From Oscillospiraceae bacterium (lineage in GTDB: Bacteria > Bacillota > Clostridia > Oscillospirales > Ruminococcaceae), in contig JAUNBN010000032.1 of assembly GCA_030527085.1 (NCBI GenBank), positions 723 to 6,701 of the forward strand: 5,979 nt of DNA, given 5' to 3'. Under the pieces are notes generated by a model that saw only the letters and a program-made list of their open reading frames with translations, was not told where the DNA came from and made no database searches. This document shows positions 5,781 to 5,979 of this stretch, one piece after another (the stretch's first letter is position 1; each line of letters begins with the position of its first letter). The position numbers and the translations under genes are program-made.

Positions 5781-5936
5781 AAAAGCGTGCAGCACACAAT
5801 ATTTCTCTCGCAGCAGGCCAATGACATCGTACTTTTCAGGGTGTTTTCCCCCGCCTGCGGCGGGGGAAAACACCCTGATTTAATGGTATTACTCCGCAGG
5901 CGGGGGGAATATTGCGAAAAATTCACGCGAAGGGAA
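5781..5936 (+). repeat. Dispersed intergenic repeat, copy C
   Basis: The core 5820-5909 aligns in order with copy B 2902-2988: AATGACATCG, ACTTTTCAGGG, a C-rich/G-rich hairpin, ACCCTGATTTAATG, then GGCGGGGGGAA. Weaker similarity continues on both sides: AAAAGCG (5781-5787), and a GCGAAAAA...CGCGAAGGG stretch to about 5934. The conceptual minus-strand translations of B and C also share an IK-x-G-x2-PP-x5-E pattern, which reflects the DNA homology rather than a gene. The outer left block is much more diverged than between A and B. Confidence 0.6.
5836..5878. repeat. Perfect 20-bp inverted repeat with 3-nt loop
   Basis: T5836 plus CAGGGTGTTTTCCCCCGCC (5837-5855) is exactly complementary to GGCGGGGGAAAACACCCTG (5859-5877) plus A5878, around TGC. 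Neither side is followed by a proper T-run (ATTTAATGG rightward, AAAAGTACG leftward), so it is not a canonical intrinsic terminator, though it could stop or stabilise the 3' end of the DUF4173 transcript 140 nt upstream. It occupies the same place as the hairpin at 2922-2956 in copy B. Confidence 0.85.
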
Positions 5937-5979
5937 ACATACGGCGCTGTATCAGGCCTGCGCTTCAGGCTCGCGGCTC

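Overview
The window looks like chromosomal DNA from a fairly GC-rich, anaerobic Bacillota lineage, most likely Clostridia. The evidence is family content (a clostridial-type zinc-dependent phospholipase C-like protein, a short NrdD-like protein, and a DUF2975 / YozG-type regulator / DUF4173 cluster), strong AGGAGG-type ribosome binding sites and sigma-A-type promoters. The assignment below the phylum is inference. I see no rRNA, tRNA, CRISPR array, transposase or phage gene.

Layout, left to right. (1) 2-694 (+): the 3' part of a PF00882-type zinc-dependent phospholipase C-like gene whose start lies outside the window. (2) 695-853: a gap holding a short dispersed repeat (copy A). (3) 854-1117 (+): an 87-residue protein resembling the C-terminal glycyl-radical segment of anaerobic ribonucleotide reductase (NrdD). 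(4) 1118-1375: a convergent gap with a clear intrinsic terminator for the leftward gene. (5) 1376-2392 (-): manA, class I mannose-6-phosphate isomerase, with a leader of about 160 nt containing a 24-nt direct repeat and an inverted repeat, behind a candidate promoter at 2560-2588. (6) 2589-3145: a gene-free stretch with repeat copy B and then an AT-rich, well-formed promoter. (7) 3146-5695 (+): a three-gene cluster encoding a DUF2975 membrane protein, a small Cro/C1-type HTH regulator (YozG family) and a large DUF4173 polytopic membrane protein. (8) 5696-5979: gene-free, with repeat copy C built around a 20-bp perfect hairpin.

The first three genes are probably housekeeping or metabolic and need not be related to each other. 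Genes 3146 and 3617 form a tight membrane-protein/regulator pair, with the second RBS overlapping the first stop codon. The DUF4173 gene follows 168 nt later in the same direction and is plausibly part of the same regulon. The most notable non-coding signal is the three-copy intergenic repeat. Copy A looks like copy B with an internal hairpin module missing, and the hairpins of B and C differ in sequence but keep their pairing. No wholly new system is demonstrated. The best leads are the small glycyl-radical-motif protein, the repeat family and the structured manA leader.
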